In this document: positions 28,150-38,200 of the stretch, piece after piece
How positions within the stretch are numbered: position 1 is the stretch's first letter
How the letters are laid out: each line of letters begins with the position of its first letter
Assembly: GCF_000153305.1 (NCBI RefSeq)
Contig: NZ_CH724110.1
Location: forward strand, 174,078 to 238,077
Reading direction: 5' to 3'
DNA: 64,000 bases
Source: Oceanicola granulosus HTCC2516
GTDB lineage: Bacteria; Pseudomonadota; Alphaproteobacteria; Rhodobacterales; Rhodobacteraceae
Translations under genes and position numbers: made by a program
The notes under the pieces: model-generated
What the model was told of the DNA's origin: nothing
Database searches by the model: none
Seen by the model: only the letters and a program-made list of their open reading frames with translations

Positions 28150-29364
28150 TTGCCAGACGCTGACCAGACCACGACGAAGCCGCAGCCGCTGGCGGGATAC
28201 CGCGTCCTCGACCTCAGCCAGGTCATGGCCGGCCCATTCGGCTGCATGCTGCTCGGCGACATGGGCGCGGACGTCATCAAGGTCGAGCCCCCGCGCGGCG
28301 ATCAGACCCGGGGCGCGATGGGCTTCCGCATGAAGGGGGACGACAGCCCCGGCTTTCTCGCGCTCAACCGCAACAAGCGCTCGATCGCGCTCGACCTCAA
28401 GTCCGAGGCCGGCCGCGAGGTCTTCCTCGAGTTGGTCAGGACGGCGGATGTGCTCGTCGAGAACTTCCGCCCCGGCGTGGCTGCTCGGCTCGGTGTCGAT
28501 TACGCCACCCTGTCGGCGATCCGTCCCGAGCTGGTCTACGCGTCGATCTCGGGCTTCGGGCAGACGGGGCCATGGGCGGCGCGGCCGGGGTTCGACCTGA
28601 TCGCGCAGGCCATGTCGGGCGTGATGAGCGCCATGGGCCATCCCGAAACCGGGCCGGTCAAGTCCGGCGTCTCCGTCGGCGATCTCGGCGCGGGGCTGTT
28701 CTCGATCTACGGCATCCTCAGCGCCCTGATCGGACGGCAGACGTCCGGCAAGGGCCAGTACATCGACGCCTCCCTCTTCGAGTCGGCCCTCGCCCTGTCG
28801 ATCTGGGAAACGACCGAGTTCTGGGCGACCGGCCAATCACCGAAACCGCTCGGCACCGCCAACCGGATGAGCGCCCCCTACCAGGCCTTCGAGGCCTCTG
28901 ACGGGATGTTCGTCGTCGGCGCCGCGAACGAGAAGCTATGGGAGATTTTCTGCAAGGTGATCGACAGGCCCGAGCTGCGACAGGACCCTGCCTTCGCCCT
29001 CAACGGCGACAGGGTACGCAATCGCGAAGCGCTCGCTGCCACCCTGCAGCCGACGTTCCGCACCCGGACGGCGGCGGAGTGGGTCGACGCCTTCCTCGCC
29101 GCCGGCGTCCCCGCCGGGCCGATCAACGACTTCCGGCAGGTCTTCGAGGCCGACCACACCCGCGCCCGCGACATGGTGATGGAGATCGACCACCCTGCCG
29201 AAGGGCCGGTCAAGACATTGGGCTTCCCGGTCAAGCTGTCCGACACGCCCCAGCAGGTCCGCCATCCCGCGCCGCTTCTGGCGCAACACCGGCAAGAGGT
29301 GCTCGAAGAGCTCGGTCTCGGCACGCAAGCCGACGATCTCGAGCGGCGGGGGGCCTTCGGATGA
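28150..29364 (+). CDS. CaiB/BaiF CoA-transferase family protein
   Basis: A family III CoA-transferase of 404 residues from the start chosen here. Motifs are LAGYRVLDLSQVMAGPFGCM, LGDMGADVIKVEPPRGDQTR, LNRNKRSIALDLKSEAGRE, ADVLVENFRPGVAARLGVDY with the catalytic aspartate region, and FGQTGPWAARPGFD. It should move CoA from a donor such as succinyl-CoA to a carboxylic acid. I prefer the TTG: the operator occupies the bases just before the upstream ATG (28111), which also lacks a ribosome site, whereas GGGGG precedes the TTG and the operator-start spacing equals that of the RraA gene. Its stop overlaps the next ATG (ATGA). Confidence 0.85.
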   Translation: MPDADQTTTKPQPLAGYRVLDLSQVMAGPFGCMLLGDMGADVIKVEPPRGDQTRGAMGFRMKGDDSPGFLALNRNKRSIALDLKSEAGREVFLELVRTADVLVENFRPGVAARLGVDYATLSAIRPELVYASISGFGQTGPWAARPGFDLIAQAMSGVMSAMGHPETGPVKSGVSVGDLGAGLFSIYGILSALIGRQTSGKGQYIDASLFESALALSIWETTEFWATGQSPKPLGTANRMSAPYQAFEASDGMFVVGAANEKLWEIFCKVIDRPELRQDPAFALNGDRVRNREALAATLQPTFRTRTAAEWVDAFLAAGVPAGPINDFRQVFEADHTRARDMVMEIDHPAEGPVKTLGFPVKLSDTPQQVRHPAPLLAQHRQEVLEELGLGTQADDLERRGAFG

Positions 29365-30137
29365 GCGCCGGCGCCGTTCATCTCGAGATCGAAGGCGCCG
29401 TCGCGCGGATCACCTTCGACCGTCCGGCCGCGCGCAACGCGATGACCTGGGAGATGTACGACGCGCTCTCCCAGCATTGCGACACGCTCGCCGACGCTCC
29501 CGGCATCCGCTGCGCGGTGCTGCGCGGCGCGGGGGGAGCGTCGTTCGTCGCCGGCTCCGACATCGCCCAGTTCGCCGAATTCGAAGGGGGCGCCGACGGT
29601 ATCGCCTACGAGCAGAAGATGGACAGGATCCTGCAGGCCCTCGCCGCCATTCCCTGTCCGACCCTCGCCGTGATCGAGGGGCTGGCCGTCGGGGGCGGCC
29701 TTAACATCGCCGCCGCCTGCGATCTGCGGATCGCGACGCCCGACAGCCGCTTCGGCGTCCCGATCGCGCGGACGCTCGGCAATTGCCTCTCCATGCGCAA
29801 CGCGGCGCGCCTGTCGGCGATGGTCGGCGGCTCGCACGCGCGCCGGATGCTGCTACTGGGCGAGCTTCTGACCGTCGACGACCTCGCCGGCACGGGCTTT
29901 CTCACCCGCGTCGCGGCGCCGGAGGAGCTCGATCACGTCGTGGCGCGGCTGACCGACAAACTGTGCTCCAACGCTCCGCTGACGTTGCGCACGTCGAAGG
30001 AAGCGCTGGCGCGCATCGAAGCCGTGGCACCGCCGGACGGTCGCGATCTCATCGCGACATGTTATGACAGCGACGATTTCCGCGAAGGCATCGCCGCCTT
30101 CACCGAGAAACGCACCCCCGCCTGGCGCGGGAAATGA
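29361..30137 (+). CDS. Enoyl-CoA hydratase/isomerase family protein
   Basis: A 258-residue crotonase. The first oxyanion segment is ASFVAGSDIAQF and the second is IEGLAVGGGLNIAAACDLRI. It is coupled to the CoA-transferase by a 4-base overlap, so the pair probably activates an acid to a CoA ester and then hydrates or isomerises it. The substrate is unknown. Confidence 0.86.
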   Translation: MSAGAVHLEIEGAVARITFDRPAARNAMTWEMYDALSQHCDTLADAPGIRCAVLRGAGGASFVAGSDIAQFAEFEGGADGIAYEQKMDRILQALAAIPCPTLAVIEGLAVGGGLNIAAACDLRIATPDSRFGVPIARTLGNCLSMRNAARLSAMVGGSHARRMLLLGELLTVDDLAGTGFLTRVAAPEELDHVVARLTDKLCSNAPLTLRTSKEALARIEAVAPPDGRDLIATCYDSDDFREGIAAFTEKRTPAWRGK

Positions 30138-30156
30138 GCGAAAGGACACGAGGCAC

Positions 30157-31239
30157 ATGGCCAATCTGACGATCCGGGATGTTCGCAAGTCCTATGGCGC
30201 GGTCGAAGTGATGCACGGCGTCTCGCTCGAGATCGAGGACGGACAGTTCGTGGTGCTCGTCGGCCCGTCGGGCTGCGGGAAGTCGACGCTGCTGCGGATG
30301 ATCGCCGGCCTGGAGGAGATCAGCGCGGGCCTCATCGCCATCGGCGACAAGGTGGTGAACAACCTGCACCCCAAGGATCGCGACATCGCGATGGTGTTCC
30401 AGAACTACGCGCTCTACCCGCACATGAAGGTGCAGGAGAACATGGGCTTCTCGCTGCGCCTGAACGGGACGCCCGAGGCCGAGCGCAAGCGCAAGATCGA
30501 CGGGGCGGCAGGCATCCTCGGGCTGCAGCAGCTTCTCGAGCGCCTGCCCGGCAACCTGTCGGGCGGCCAGCGCCAGCGTGTCGCGATGGGTCGGGCCATC
30601 GTGCGCAATCCCGAAGTGTTCCTCTTCGACGAACCGCTGTCCAACCTCGACGCGAAGCTGCGGGTCGCGATGCGCGGCGAGATCAAGACACTGCACCAGG
30701 AGCTGCGCACCACCACGGTCTACGTCACCCACGATCAGATCGAGGCGATGACGATGGCCGACCGGATCGTGGTCATGAACGCGGGCCGGGTGGAGCAGGT
30801 GGGGGCGCCGCTCGACCTCTACGATTACCCGGCAAACACCTTCGTCGCCGGCTTCATCGGCTCGCCGGCGATGAACTTCCTCGAGGGGACCCTCCGGCCC
30901 CGCGGCCGCGACCTGTTCCAGACGGAGGATGGTGTCGAGCTACCCCTGCCTCCCGACACGCCTGCCGGGACCGACCTTCCCGTCACCTACGGCATCCGCC
31001 CCGAGCACGTGACCGTCGATCCGCAAGGCATCCCGATGACGGCGCAACTGGTCGAACCGACGGGGGCCGAGGTCCACATCACCGGCAAGGTCGGCGCGGC
31101 ACCATTCGTCGGCGTCTTCCGCGAGCGCGTGCTGCCGCAGCCGGGCGAGGAGGTGCGGTTCCTGCCGGCGACCGAGAAGGTCCACCTCTTCGACGGCGCC
31201 ACCGGCCGGGCCCTGCTGCGCGACGCCGTCGCGGCCTGA
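30157..31239 (+). CDS. Sugar ABC transporter ATP-binding protein (UgpC-type)
   Basis: A 360-residue MalK/UgpC-like ATPase: Walker [10 protein letters not shown] at residues 36-44, LSGGQRQR signature, [15 protein letters not shown]alker [16 protein letters not shown]-loop and a C-terminal TOBE part. It is the third gene of the divergent plus-strand operon. No ATPase lies with the permease genes at 23178-24990, so this is probably their missing subunit. AAGGA lies about 10 bases before the ATG. Confidence 0.88.
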   Translation: MANLTIRDVRKSYGAVEVMHGVSLEIEDGQFVVLVGPSGCGKSTLLRMIAGLEEISAGLIAIGDKVVNNLHPKDRDIAMVFQNYALYPHMKVQENMGFSLRLNGTPEAERKRKIDGAAGILGLQQLLERLPGNLSGGQRQRVAMGRAIVRNPEVFLFDEPLSNLDAKLRVAMRGEIKTLHQELRTTTVYVTHDQIEAMTMADRIVVMNAGRVEQVGAPLDLYDYPANTFVAGFIGSPAMNFLEGTLRPRGRDLFQTEDGVELPLPPDTPAGTDLPVTYGIRPEHVTVDPQGIPMTAQLVEPTGAEVHITGKVGAAPFVGVFRERVLPQPGEEVRFLPATEKVHLFDGATGRALLRDAVAA

Positions 31240-31466
31240 CCGCAGCCGAGGCGCAGCGCGGTCCTCCGCCGTTCGGACCGAGCGTCGCCAATGTCGCGGA
31301 TCTGACCCACGCAGCTGGCGGCGCTCGGCAAGCACCGGGTAGGGGCCAGCAGTCGATCATGTCCACCTGCATTGAGGCGGGCAGGCGATCGTCTGCAAAT
31401 GGGGAGAGGCGGGACGAGCAAGAAGGGCAGGGAGCCGCGCCACCGGCGCTGGAAAGCTAAACGGAC
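31240..31466. other. Gap between convergent operons
   Basis: No supported gene lies here. GACCGC (31238-31243) could pair with GCGGTC (31258-31263), but no T-run follows, so it is not a convincing terminator. Confidence 0.4.
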
Positions 31467-34160
31467 CTAGCGTGTGTGATAGACTCTCCCTGCGCTGATA
31501 CGCTTCTCAACTTCCTCCGGGCTGGTGTCGTTCGCCCACGTGGACAACTCTGCGCCGTCGGCGGAGTGACCGGTCAGCTCGGGGAGCACCACGTTCACCC
31601 GGCGCTGCACCTTCAGTGAGTTCGGGGATTCCTGCCATTGCCAGAGATCGAAATGGCTGCCGCGCACGGGGCCGGGGTTTCCGCGCCTCATACCGTCTTT
31701 AAACCACCAGCTCAGCGGTCCGATGCTCTGGAGCGTGCGGGGCCGGGCCATGAAGTTCTTCCCGTCGACGGAGTCGCTGAAAACGATCTGCCTGCCTTCG
31801 AGCTCGGAGGTGGCGAAGCCGGGGTGAATGTCGGTGTGGTAGCCGCTCACGAAGCCGAGCAATCCGGGGTCCGCGGCATTCGCGACGGTGGCCATGACCT
31901 CGAAATAGGAGCTGGGCTCGAGGATCTCGCAGTCGTCTTGGATATAGCAGACGTAGTCGGGACGATGCTCGGTGCGCGCGATCGTGTGCTGCAACGCCGA
32001 GCCGAGCATGTTCCACGAGTAGGGCAGGCCCTGCCGCTGCCCAGTCCAGAGCACCTGGTGGACGTGCTCGGTGTAGAATTGCAGGATTTCAGCTGTCTCG
32101 CGATCGAGCTCTTCAGCCGCGATGAACAGCCGGTGCTCGAACGGCGATTGCTGCATCGCGTCCACCAGCTTCTCCAAGCTGCGCGAAAAGAGCTTCGGCC
32201 GCTGGAACGTAGTCATCATCACATCGATACGCTCGGTCGATCGGGCGATGGTGGATCGACTGCGGGTGCCGAACATGAGGTCGTGGATACGGGGCCGGCG
32301 AGAGGCGGGTTCGACCTGGTGGGCTTCCCTCAGGGCTAGGCGGACGGACTTGGCGTGCAGGCCGCTGGCATGGGCCGCGTCGAGGATGACCCTCTCGAGC
32401 TTGTTCTGGCGCTCGAGGAGCAGTGGCGCCTCCTCGCGGATCTTCACCAGCTTCCGCGAGAGGTCTTCCCGCTCAAGTCCGGCGAGGAAGTTCCCGATGC
32501 GCCGGGCGTCGGTTCGGTAGAGCTTCGTCTGCTCCCGCATGCCGAGATCGTCGCACTCGATGAGGAAGGCGTTCGTCTCTGAAACAACGTCGCACATCGG
32601 GTGGCCGTTCAGGACGGCGGGCACCACCTCGAGCGCCCACGCCTCCAGGATGGAGAGCCCGTTCCCTTCACACTCGTTCGGGATCAGGCTGACATCGGCT
32701 GACCTGTGGAGGTCGCGGACCATCGCGTGATCCGTTGGCTCGTCGATCAGCTTTTCGACTTGCGGGGCCGCCAGAAGGCGCGCGCGGACTTCCTCCGGTA
32801 GACGCGAGCGGAACTTCAGATCGAAGACGAGGTCGGTGCGGTCGCAGGCCAGCATCGCTTCGACAACGGCAACGGGGCTCTTGCGCGACATCTCGTCGTA
32901 GTCGTTGCCGATATAGAGGACGCGGATCTTGTCTTCCGCTTCACCTGTTCGGGGTGCGGCTTCGTGATCGGGTGCGAAAGCCGGGGGCCAGGGCAGATGC
33001 TCGACGTGCTGCCCGCAGAACATCCGGCGGAGGTCGTCCAGCCGGTAGGGAACGGGAGCGAGAACCAGATCGGCGTAGGTGCGAACCAGGGGAATGATGC
33101 TGTCGCTCAACCAGTCCAGGTTGACGTAGAACACCTTGAACGCCCCTTCGAACCCGCGGTCGAACGGCACGAATCGTTCGAAGTAGAACACCATTTTGGG
33201 GCTGTCGATGTCCGCGGGGTCGATCCAGTGGTCGAGCTCGGGATGTGCGTCGACCGTCGGAGCGGTATGGTAGGAGATCTGGTAGGCGATCTGGTGCCGT
33301 CGCAGGATGGCCGTCACCTGCTGGAGCTGCGTCGTCAGCCCGGAGACGGAGATCGGACACCACAGCAGCATCACTTCGGCCTGATTGTCGCGGCGGGTGC
33401 GGGCACGCCTGGCGCCGGAGCTGCTTTTCCGGGGCAGCGAGTTGAACGCCGCCTCGAACTTGCGGCAGGACTGGCGTTGTATTGGAAGCAGGCTTTCGGC
33501 CAGCAAGATCTCGATCACCGTGTCGGGCGCGAGCATGAGATGGCCGGGAAGGTGCAGGCTGAACCCGTATCGTCCATCGCCGCACTGGCGCTCCTCGAGG
33601 TGCTCTCGTGGCTCGTTGGCGGTGATCGGGTCCGAGAGGTAGTCGCCAACCCGCACCCGCACGCTGATCTTGAGGGCGGGGTCGTCCCTGACCATGCACC
33701 AACCCGAGACACGGCGGCTGGAGTACAAGCCGAACCACCCTTCGTACGCCTTGCGCGGGAGGTGCAGCGGCACGGCCTGCGGTTCTGCCGGCGCAATTGT
33801 CCCTTCGGGAGCCTGGAGCGAGGGAGAGAGCAGGATGGTGCCGGACAGGTCGAGGAGCTCGATGCGCTGCCGCGGCTGCGCGGGCACCGTCTCGGGGAGC
33901 GTCAGGGAGAAGCCGTGGGCGACGTTGCCGATGCCCTTGGCGGCAAGATGAGGGCGTTTCTCGTTCGCCAGCAGGGGAGGGGAGACGTAGGAGTCGATCC
34001 GAACCTGAACGCGAAGGGATCTGCCGGGAGCGGACGTGTCGCGGAGCCAGCCCTTCAGGCGGTGGCCCGGAAAGAGTCCAACCCAGCCTTCATGCGTCGA
34101 GGGAGACTCGGGTGGACGGCGCAGGAATTTGCCCATTGCAGACCGAAGTTTGCGTTTCAT
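31467..34160 (-). CDS. Two-glycosyltransferase protein with duplicated N-terminal domain
   Basis: An 897-residue multidomain protein. Two related ~90-residue repeats come first: EGWVGLFPGHRLKGWLRD from residue 24 and EGWFGLYSSRRVSGWCMV from residue 140, each ending with a GFSL(T/H)LP strand. A GT-B/GT4-like region follows at about 255-600 (LLWCPISVSGLTTQLQQV, the C-terminal EAWALEVVPAVLNGHPM with the EGNGLSILE nucleotide-sugar motif). From about 648 a GT-A-like domain has IDVMMTTFQRPKLFSRSLEK and the YIQDDCEI acidic motif. I chose the ATG preceded by GAGG; a second ATG lies 8 codons in. It is the last gene of the glycan cassette and probably adds two sugars to a surface polysaccharide. Specificity is unknown. 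Confidence 0.78.
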   Translation of the reverse strand: MKRKLRSAMGKFLRRPPESPSTHEGWVGLFPGHRLKGWLRDTSAPGRSLRVQVRIDSYVSPPLLANEKRPHLAAKGIGNVAHGFSLTLPETVPAQPRQRIELLDLSGTILLSPSLQAPEGTIAPAEPQAVPLHLPRKAYEGWFGLYSSRRVSGWCMVRDDPALKISVRVRVGDYLSDPITANEPREHLEERQCGDGRYGFSLHLPGHLMLAPDTVIEILLAESLLPIQRQSCRKFEAAFNSLPRKSSSGARRARTRRDNQAEVMLLWCPISVSGLTTQLQQVTAILRRHQIAYQISYHTAPTVDAHPELDHWIDPADIDSPKMVFYFERFVPFDRGFEGAFKVFYVNLDWLSDSIIPLVRTYADLVLAPVPYRLDDLRRMFCGQHVEHLPWPPAFAPDHEAAPRTGEAEDKIRVLYIGNDYDEMSRKSPVAVVEAMLACDRTDLVFDLKFRSRLPEEVRARLLAAPQVEKLIDEPTDHAMVRDLHRSADVSLIPNECEGNGLSILEAWALEVVPAVLNGHPMCDVVSETNAFLIECDDLGMREQTKLYRTDARRIGNFLAGLEREDLSRKLVKIREEAPLLLERQNKLERVILDAAHASGLHAKSVRLALREAHQVEPASRRPRIHDLMFGTRSRSTIARSTERIDVMMTTFQRPKLFSRSLEKLVDAMQQSPFEHRLFIAAEELDRETAEILQFYTEHVHQVLWTGQRQGLPYSWNMLGSALQHTIARTEHRPDYVCYIQDDCEILEPSSYFEVMATVANAADPGLLGFVSGYHTDIHPGFATSELEGRQIVFSDSVDGKNFMARPRTLQSIGPLSWWFKDGMRRGNPGPVRGSHFDLWQWQESPNSLKVQRRVNVVLPELTGHSADGAELSTWANDTSPEEVEKRISAGRVYHTR

Positions 34161-34215
34161 TCGCCTCACTATTCGCTGTCCGATCCGCGCCCGCTGCGGG
34201 TCCGCGGGGTCTTTA

Positions 34216-35286
34216 TCAGGATGGCTGCTGCGGCATTCCTGCCACGTCCGGCTTGCTCGCCCGCCGCGCCAGGTTGGCCATAACCGCGTATTGCAGTTGC
34301 GCTTCCTTGTCCGCGTGCAAGCTAACAATGTCGTCGACCTCGAGCGCGGCAAGCCGGGCTTCATCGTCGTCACCGGCGACTCTCGGCACATCGTAGCGGA
34401 ATGTCGGGAAGGTGAGTCCGAACTCGCTCTTCAGGGTGGTCATGTCCGCCAGGTGGACACGGTGGATAATGTCGCGGATTTCGGGCCGCAGCTCGGCCCG
34501 GGTGTAGTCGTTCTTCTTCTGCTCGGCCTCGATCGCCACGAGGAGCGCCTGGTTCACAGAGTTGCCGGCCTTTCGCCTGTCCTGCCAGACGCTCCGGTTG
34601 AACTTGACCAGCAGCGACATCGCCTCGGCCGAGAGCGCGGCGTTTGAAGTTGCCGGGGCGATCGTCATCTCGCGCACAGTGCGCTTGGGGAAGATCTGGG
34701 CGAGCAGGTCCATGCTGACGTCCTTGCGGAACAGCTCGTCGCGGGAGAACCGGCGCATCGTGACCTCTCCAGGCACAAGGCGGTGCAGCTTGCGCAGCTT
34801 GAGGGTGTATTCCTGTGCCTCGCGCGGATCCTTCACCCAGCCACCGTATTTCAGGATCTGCTGGGCGGAAGACAGGTAATGGCTGGCCGGCTCGCGCAGG
34901 TAGACGACCACGTCGATCGTCGACGCCATTGGCGACAGCCTAGCGATCAGCCGTTCGAACGATTGCGGCCGCATGCCGAAGCAGAACTCGCTCGACAGCA
35001 GGAGCACCTCTGGCACGGCGGCGTCGACTTGTTCAGAGAGCGCTAGCCAGAGCTGCTCCGCTCGCTCGATGCTGGCGGTTCTGCCCTCTGCGCTCGTCCG
35101 GCCGAAGTTGCCGCGATACTCCTCGTCGTCGAGCACGGCGGGCAACAGCTCGCTGTGGTGGGTCTTGCCACCGAGGTCGGGGTAGAGAAGGCCGAACCTT
35201 GCCAACTCGGCGCGGTGCGAGGCGCAGGTGTCCTGAATTGCCGTGGAGCCGGTCTTGTTGCTGCCGACATGTAGGACGATCCTCAA
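34216..35286 (-). CDS. PAPS-sulfotransferase-like protein
   Basis: A 356-residue protein with an N-terminal nucleotide loop VGSNKTGSTA at residues 7-16, in the place of the 5'-phosphosulfate-binding loop of sulfotransferases. A later VVVYLREPASHYLSSAQQ corresponds to the 3'-phosphate-binding RxP/S segment. It starts with TTG overlapping the stop of the large fusion gene (TTGA); AGAGGAGAG 8 bases upstream supports this start. Sulfation of a glycan is the natural suggestion given glycosyltransferases on both sides; activity is not proven by sequence. Confidence 0.7.
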   Translation of the reverse strand: MRIVLHVGSNKTGSTAIQDTCASHRAELARFGLLYPDLGGKTHHSELLPAVLDDEEYRGNFGRTSAEGRTASIERAEQLWLALSEQVDAAVPEVLLLSSEFCFGMRPQSFERLIARLSPMASTIDVVVYLREPASHYLSSAQQILKYGGWVKDPREAQEYTLKLRKLHRLVPGEVTMRRFSRDELFRKDVSMDLLAQIFPKRTVREMTIAPATSNAALSAEAMSLLVKFNRSVWQDRRKAGNSVNQALLVAIEAEQKKNDYTRAELRPEIRDIIHRVHLADMTTLKSEFGLTFPTFRYDVPRVAGDDDEARLAALEVDDIVSLHADKEAQLQYAVMANLARRASKPDVAGMPQQPS

Positions 35287-38200
35287 GACCGGTCTCTCCT
35301 CTTATGGGCTGCGCCCGGTTGCCATGGCTGACAGCGCGTCGCCTCCCTCAGTTCACTGCGCAGGCGGGCGATCTTGGACCGTGCGACAAAGGCATTCTTC
35401 AGTTCCAGGTGGCGGATGTGCTCGACCTTGCGCAGCTCTTCGGAACTCTCCCGCGGCAGGAACAGGTGCGTCGGCGACCGGTTGAAGGTGCCGACGAGCA
35501 TGTAGTCGAAGCCGTCCAGGATCCTGTAGACGTTGCGGAACTCCTTCGACGTCTTCGCCTCGCAATATATAGCCGGCCGGTCCCGTGCGATGAGCTTGGC
35601 GGCGCCGTGCAGCACCTGCGTCTCCATGCCTTCCACGTCGATCTTGATCACCGAGACCGGCAGGTCGTACGCGACACTGTCGAGGGTGACGATCTCGATC
35701 CGGTCGACACCGGCATGGCCTTGCTCGGCGCCAAGCTCGAGCTGCCAGCGACCGATGTTCTCCGGGGAGCCTTCCAGCAGCGTGGCCCAAGACCTCCTGC
35801 GGCCCGCGCCCGCCTGCACGACGTGCACGCGATCGGCGAAGCCGTTCAACTCGGCCGATTGGCGAATGGCTTCGGCGAGGCTCCTGTTCGGCTCGAAGCT
35901 GTAGATTTGGCAGTCGGTGTACGCCGCCAGGCCGATGGAGTGATTGCCGACGTTGGCGCCGACGTCGAGCACAGCCGTTCCGGCGACCGTGCGGCCGATC
36001 ATGTCGCCCAGCATCTCCTCCTCGTAGGGCACCTGCTGATCGGCGAGAAACTTCTGGATCTGGTCCTCGTCCCTGTTGGGGAGACAGAGCGAATAGGCCT
36101 TCTCCCGGAACCGGATCTGCGTCTTGTGGCTCGAGGGCTTGCCGGTCTGGTGCGGAAGGCTCGGGGGAGGCGCAGCTTTGTCGGAATTGCGCGGTGGAGC
36201 GGTCGCATTCAGCGCCGCTGGCTGTGCCGTGGCCAGAGCATCGAGGTCGACACCGGCCTGGTGCATCGCCAGCAGGCTCGCGGCGAACCGGTCGGCGTCG
36301 TGGCCGGCCGGCACCGCCTTGTCGCGTTTCAGTTGTCGCCCGCAGCCGGCCGTGAGGGCGCCGGTCAGCTCCACCTTCGTCGCCGCGTCGATGTCACAGT
36401 CGAGCACGACCTTGAGATAGGCGGCGAGGAAGGTCACGCGCTGCTTGATCGTCGGAGGAGGCTTGCGTCGCCAGGCATCCGTCGTGGACCCTTGCCACAT
36501 GAGTTTGTGATAAAGCGCGTTCGGCTCGCAGACGATCTCTCCCATCCGCGCCACCGCCACGTCGTAGAGCGCCACCGAACGCCGGCCGTCGGGGCTGTAG
36601 CCTTCCGGCATGCGCAGCCCCGCCTCAATGGCGCGGCTGTGCATCAGGACGCCTCGGACGAAGTTCCCACTGCTCCCGAACTGCTCGACCATCTTTCGGA
36701 GCCGCTCCACCATCGTTCCCCGGATTTCGGGCGCGGTGACCCCGTCACTCACCCCGTGCATGAGCGTGCGGCACGACGTGCCGAGCGCCGTGGGGTGCCG
36801 GGTCAGCGCGTGGTCCAGGAGTTCGAGGAAGTTCGGCTCCAGTTGATCGTCATGGAACAGGAAGCAGAACCGAGGGGCGGTGACCCGTTCGATCAGCGCG
36901 TTGAATCCGCCGACCCAGTGCTGCCGTTCGACCTGCTCGATCACGACGAACCGGTGATCGTTCCGGGCGTGCCGATGCGCAACCTCCGCTGTGGCATCGT
37001 CCGAGAGGTCGACGCTGATAATCGCTCTGAAACGTGCGAACGTCTGCGCGCTCAGGCTGTCGAGCGCCTTCTGAAGGAAGCCTTCCGCGTTGTAGGCGGG
37101 GATCAACACGTCGATCTCGGCCGGGGGCGGGGACGTCGCGGCCGGGTAGGTCCGGATCGCCGGAGCGATCCTGTCGGCGGTCTCGGTCGCGAACAGGGGA
37201 GCCATGCACCACTTGCCGGTGTCGACGCTGGTGTACCCGTCGTGGGTGCGCGGCCCGATATCGTGGCGCTGGTGGATTTCCCCGGACGGGTCGCTGACGT
37301 CCGTCTCGCCCCAGCTGAAGATCACGCCGCCCTGCACGTCGACGCTCTCGCCGAGCTGCCCCCCTTGCGCCGCCAGGTGCCGGTCGATCCGACCGAGTTC
37401 GGTTCTGAAGCTCTCCCAGGTGGCAGCCTTCAGCTCCGGCGTGACCGCGGAGTGCCAGTCGGGTGGCGCAAGGGCCGTTGAGCTGCCGATGCGGCCTGCG
37501 GGATACCATGACAAGTAGAGGTGTTCGCCGAAGTTCACGATGTCGCCGAACCCCCCAAGCACGATCGTGGTGGAGCCGATGAGAGGCAGGGGGCGGCTCA
37601 AGCGGGCGTGCGCGGCCAGCTTGTAGCGAAACAGCCACGGGCGGGGCGGGACCAGGCCGAGGCCGGCGTCGATCAACAGCCTGTTCGCCCAGAGCGCGTT
37701 GACCACGTGCTTGTAGGTCTCCCGAGCCATCTCCTGGTTGGCTCTGAGGGTATGCACGCTCAGGCCGTCGGTCTCGCGCGTGACCTGCCTCACGCGGTGG
37801 TTCCCTAGAAAGCTGATGCGCGGATGGCTCAGAACAGCCTGCGTCACAGCGTCGGCGACGACGTGGGGGTTCAGGGCGACCTCGGGCGTTCGCACCGCAC
37901 CGATGATGGTCGCCGGGTCGTACTGCGAGGAGCGCTCCGCATCGGACACGCGCTCGAACAAGGGAGCATCTTGGAGTTGGACCGCCGGTCCGAGCCGGGC
38001 ACGGTTGGCGTCGACCATCTCGCCGACACGCCGGGCGTGATCGAGGACCTGCTCCGGGGAGAGCAGGCTGTCCGCATGAACTGCGTAGGTGAACGGGCTG
38101 GAGCGCGAGGCTTCGATGCGGGAGCGGCCAATGTAGCGATCCGCCATCGCCGAGAACGCGGCCGCGCCGTCCACCAACCCGGGCGCGGTCCTTCCGGAGG

